Shown here piece by piece: positions 61,694-64,000 of a stretch of DNA of 64,000 nucleotides. Position numbers and translations under genes: made by a program. Each line of letters starts with the position of its first letter. The stretch's first letter is position 1. Under the pieces are notes generated by a model. It saw only the letters and a program-made list of their open reading frames with translations, was not told the DNA's origin and did no database searches. Source of the DNA: JAGXKT01 sp964531695 (GTDB lineage: Bacteria > Planctomycetota > Phycisphaerae > SM23-33); assembly GCA_964531695.1 (NCBI GenBank), contig CAZHEH010000002.1, positions 186,001-250,000 on the forward strand, written 5' to 3'.

Positions 61694-62427
61694 TGGCGAT
61701 GGCCCGCGTGATGAAACCCGAAGCCGGCCACGATCCGGAGCCGCACGCGACGGCCGCGGCGGTGAACCTGGAGGACCTCTCGGCCGCGGCGCGGGATGAG
61801 ATCCTCGAGGCCCGCAAGCAGGCCGGGCGGATCCTGGAAAGCGCCGAGTCGCGGGCCCAAGAGGCGGAGCGTGCGGCCGCCGCGAACGGGTACGCCGACG
61901 GCTTCGCCCGGGGCGAGGCCGAGGGCAAGCGGGCCGGTCGCGAGTCGGCCCGCGAGGAGTTGGAGCGAACGCACGGCCGGCGTCTGGAGGCGTTGGCCGA
62001 GGCGATGGAGACGGCGGCCGGGCAGTTGGCCGCGGCGCGGGACGAGGTGATCGGCGGGGCCGAGGGCGAGTTGCTGGGGCTGGCGGTGGCGCTGGCGGGG
62101 AAGGTCGTCGGTCGTGTGGCCGTGGCGGACGCCGAAGCGGCGCGGGCGAACCTTCGCAAGGCGCTGGAGCGCGTGCAGGGCGCGGGCGAGGTGGTGGTGC
62201 GCGTGAACCCGTCGCAGCTTGAGGCGCTCCGGGAGACGTGCGTGCTGGACGGCGACGCGGGGGCCATGGCGGACGGTCGCGTGCGGCTGGTCGGCGACAA
62301 GGGCGTTTCGCGGGGCGGCGTGCGGGCGGAGTGCGGGCGCGGCGAGATCGACGCGACGATCGAGCGGCAGCTCGACGCCGTCGCGGCCGCGGTGCTCGGG
62401 CGAGCGGACGAGGAGCGGCGAACATGA
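61693..62427 (+). CDS. fliH: Flagellar export ATPase regulator FliH
   Basis: 244 aa from ATG 61693, overlapping the previous stop (TGATG). An N-terminal segment with a coiled coil rich in Ala/Glu/Arg (ILEARKQAGRILESAESRAQEAERAAA) contains GxxxG-like repeats (GYADGFARGEAEGKRAG). The C-terminal V/A-ATPase E-like domain has LAVALAGKVVGRVAVADAEAARANLRKALERV, VVVRVNPSQLEALRE and RVRLVGDKGVSRGGVRAECGRGEIDATIERQLDAV. FliH dimers inhibit and place FliI at the export gate. Confidence 0.88.
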   Translation: MAMARVMKPEAGHDPEPHATAAAVNLEDLSAAARDEILEARKQAGRILESAESRAQEAERAAAANGYADGFARGEAEGKRAGRESAREELERTHGRRLEALAEAMETAAGQLAAARDEVIGGAEGELLGLAVALAGKVVGRVAVADAEAARANLRKALERVQGAGEVVVRVNPSQLEALRETCVLDGDAGAMADGRVRLVGDKGVSRGGVRAECGRGEIDATIERQLDAVAAAVLGRADEERRT

Positions 62428-63782
62428 GCGTGCTGGCGGACCATGGGCGGATGCTGCGAGACGTGGACACGCTCGGCGTGGCCGGGCGCGTCAGCGGCGT
62501 GCGCGGGCTGACGGTGACGGCCGAGGACCTCGCCGTGCCGCTCGGGGCGACCTGCCGCATCGAGACGGCCGGCGACGGCTCGGTCGAGGCGCGGGTCGTC
62601 GGCTTCGCCGACAGCCGGACGATTCTCATGCCGCTCGGACCGCTGGCGGGGATCTGCCGCGGCGACCGCGTCGAGCGGGTACGGTCCGGCCGGGTGGTTC
62701 CGGTGGGGCGCGCGGCGCTGGGTCGCGTGATCGACGGGCGCGGCGAGCCGATCGACGGCGGCGGAGCCATCCGACCCGAAGCGCGCGTGGCGCTGCATCC
62801 GGAGCCGATCCCGCCGATGTCGCGCCGGCGGATCACCCGGCCGCTGGCGACCGGCGTGCGGGCGCTCGACGGGCTGCTGACGGTGGGCCGCGGCCAGCGG
62901 ATCGGCGTCTTCTCCGGGCCGGGCGTCGGCAAGAGCGTGCTGCTCGGGCGCGTCGCGCGGGCGGCCGAGGCGGATGTGACGGTCGTCGCGCTGATCGGCG
63001 AGCGCGGCAGAGAGGTGCGGGACTTCCTCGAGCGGGACCTGGGCCGCGAGGGTCTGGCCCGTTCGATTGTGGTGGTGGCCACCGCCGACGATCCGCCGCT
63101 GCTGCGCGTGCAGGCGGGCGCGGCGGCGCTGTGTGCGGCCGAGTTCTTCCGCGACCGGGGACAGGACGTGCTGTTGCTGATGGACTCGCTGAGCCGGCTG
63201 GCGGCGGCGCAGCGGCAGATCGGGCTGGTGGCGGGGGAGCCGCCGGCCACGCGGGGCTACCCGCCGAGCGTCTTCGCGCTGTTGCCGGAGTTGCTGGAGC
63301 GGTGCGGGCGGACGGACCGGGGCTCGGTGACGGGCATGTTCACGGTGCTCGTCGAAGGCGACGACATGGCCGAGCCGGTCGGCGAGGCCGTGCGGGCCGC
63401 GGCGGACGGGCACGTGTACCTGTCGCGCGAGCTGGCGCACCGTGGGCACTGGCCGGCGATCGACGTGCTGCAGAGCGTCAGCCGCGTGATGATCGAGGTG
63501 GCCGACGCCGAGCACCGCGCCGCGGCCGCCGAGGTGCGGCGGATGATCGCGCTGCACGCGGAGATCGAGGACCTGCTGCGGATCGGCGCGTACAAGCGGG
63601 GCGCCGACCCGGACTACGACCTGGCGGTGCGGGCGATGCCGCGAATCCGCCGCTTCCTGACGCAGGAGATCGGCGAGGATTCGTCCTTCGACGAGACGCG
63701 CGCGGCGCTGCTGGAGCTCCACGAGTTTCTGCGGGGCGAGGCGCAGCCGACCCAGCGCCGGGGCGCGTGGAGCGCGGCGTGA
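62424..63782 (+). CDS. fliI: Flagellum-specific ATP synthase FliI
   Basis: 452 aa, overlapping fliH by four bases; GAGGAG lies upstream. N-terminal beta domain (GRVSGVRGLTVTAEDLAVPLGATCRIE), then RVIDGRGEPIDG, ITRPLATGVRALDGLLTVGRGQRIGVFSGPGVGKSVLLGRVAR (P-loop), ALIGERGREVRDFLERDLG (catalytic Glu), LLLMDSLSRLAAAQRQIGL (Walker B), and the type III ATPase motif PPATRGYPPSVFALLPELLERCG. It energises flagellar protein export. Its start GTG/ATG choice is fixed by the overlap. Confidence 0.95.
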   Translation: MSVLADHGRMLRDVDTLGVAGRVSGVRGLTVTAEDLAVPLGATCRIETAGDGSVEARVVGFADSRTILMPLGPLAGICRGDRVERVRSGRVVPVGRAALGRVIDGRGEPIDGGGAIRPEARVALHPEPIPPMSRRRITRPLATGVRALDGLLTVGRGQRIGVFSGPGVGKSVLLGRVARAAEADVTVVALIGERGREVRDFLERDLGREGLARSIVVVATADDPPLLRVQAGAAALCAAEFFRDRGQDVLLLMDSLSRLAAAQRQIGLVAGEPPATRGYPPSVFALLPELLERCGRTDRGSVTGMFTVLVEGDDMAEPVGEAVRAAADGHVYLSRELAHRGHWPAIDVLQSVSRVMIEVADAEHRAAAAEVRRMIALHAEIEDLLRIGAYKRGADPDYDLAVRAMPRIRRFLTQEIGEDSSFDETRAALLELHEFLRGEAQPTQRRGAWSAA

Positions 63783-63814
63783 GAGGCGGGCCGGATGCCC
63801 GGAGCGGAGACGAC

Positions 63815-64000
63815 ATGGACAGGCGAGCGAAATCGGGCGAGGTGCTCCTGCGGCTGCGGCGGCAGCAGGAGGCCGCGGCGCGCGACAGGTTCGCGCGGGC
63901 CCGAGGCGAGGCCGGAGCGATCGCCGCGCGAATGGACCGTCTGCGGACGATACTCGGCGCCCACACGGCCGCGGCGCGGGCGGCGCTGCTGGCCGGTGCG
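63815..64000 (+). CDS. fliJ: Flagellar FliJ-like coiled-coil protein, 3' end beyond the window
   Basis: 62 residues are visible from ATG 63815 (GGAG upstream). The product is a continuous amphipathic helix (VLLRLRRQQEAAARDRFARARGEAGAIAARMDRLRTILGAHTAAARAALLAG), rich in Arg/Ala, as in FliJ, the export chaperone-like stalk that fits into the FliI ring. Position directly after fliI supports this. The similarity of FliJ proteins is low, so the name rests mainly on position and coil. Confidence 0.75.
   Translation, partial: MDRRAKSGEVLLRLRRQQEAAARDRFARARGEAGAIAARMDRLRTILGAHTAAARAALLAGA

Noticed and set aside
1..64000. CRISPR arrays, tRNA and rRNA genes, insertion sequences, prophage
   Set aside because: I found no regularly spaced repeats, no cloverleaf with a T-arm motif, no rRNA segments and no transposase or phage genes.

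Overview
The window is about 64 kb of very GC-rich bacterial DNA with genes on both strands, short intergenic gaps and many ATGA-type overlaps. The gene content suggests a planctomycete, probably from the Phycisphaerae. Pointers are a secreted peptidase with a PEP-CTERM tail, large secreted or lipoprotein genes with PA14-type modules, small zinc-ribbon and DUF4405-type membrane proteins, and a flagellar cluster. The taxonomic call is inference; no rRNA is present. A run of 100 N at 53546-53645 shows that this is a scaffold from a draft or metagenome assembly.

Layout. 1-6944 (minus strand): a type IV pilus assembly operon in the order pilM, pilN, pilO, a pilP-like gene, pilB, pilT, pilC, with pilC running off the left edge. 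7350-16064: hemW, an FHA-domain gene, ruvX, a mannose-1-phosphate guanylyltransferase, ilvC, a B12-binding radical SAM gene, a secreted protein and a frameshifted methyltransferase. 16132-16359: a self-contained non-coding transcription unit with a sigma-70 promoter, three hairpins and a U-tract terminator. 16403-25240: a CPBP protease, trpC, a zinc-ribbon membrane protein, an unusual mutS2, lptG/lptF and two small hypothetical genes. 25436-31094: plsC-cmk, miaB, and a two-subunit 2-oxoacid:ferredoxin oxidoreductase whose genes are separated by octamer repeats. 31224-40267: a large lipoprotein, ribosomal protein S1, a primary-type sigma factor, apt, a small membrane protein and the PEP-CTERM peptidase. 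40357-50872 (minus): a radical SAM gene, an AddA/AddB helicase-nuclease pair, a transglutaminase-like protein and a Dus enzyme. 50943-57922: rimO-pgsA-pgpA, an ABC exporter, a parS-like site, gph, a lipoprotein and a SpoU methyltransferase. 58078-64000: a homocysteine methyltransferase, a MerR-type regulator behind two strong palindromes, and a flagellar export and basal-body cluster.

The most notable observation is in that last cluster. The gene at 59813-61693 encodes a FliF-like MS-ring protein fused in frame to the middle and C-terminal domains of FliG. The FliF tail and FliG N-domain that normally join the two proteins are both missing, and the usual FliG torque-helix charges are not conserved. 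Next in interest are a MutS2 with three C-terminal KOW-like modules and no Smr domain, the orphan structured RNA, the perfect 16-bp parS-like palindrome, and an exact 55-bp duplication across the N gap, which indicates that the gap is an assembly artefact.
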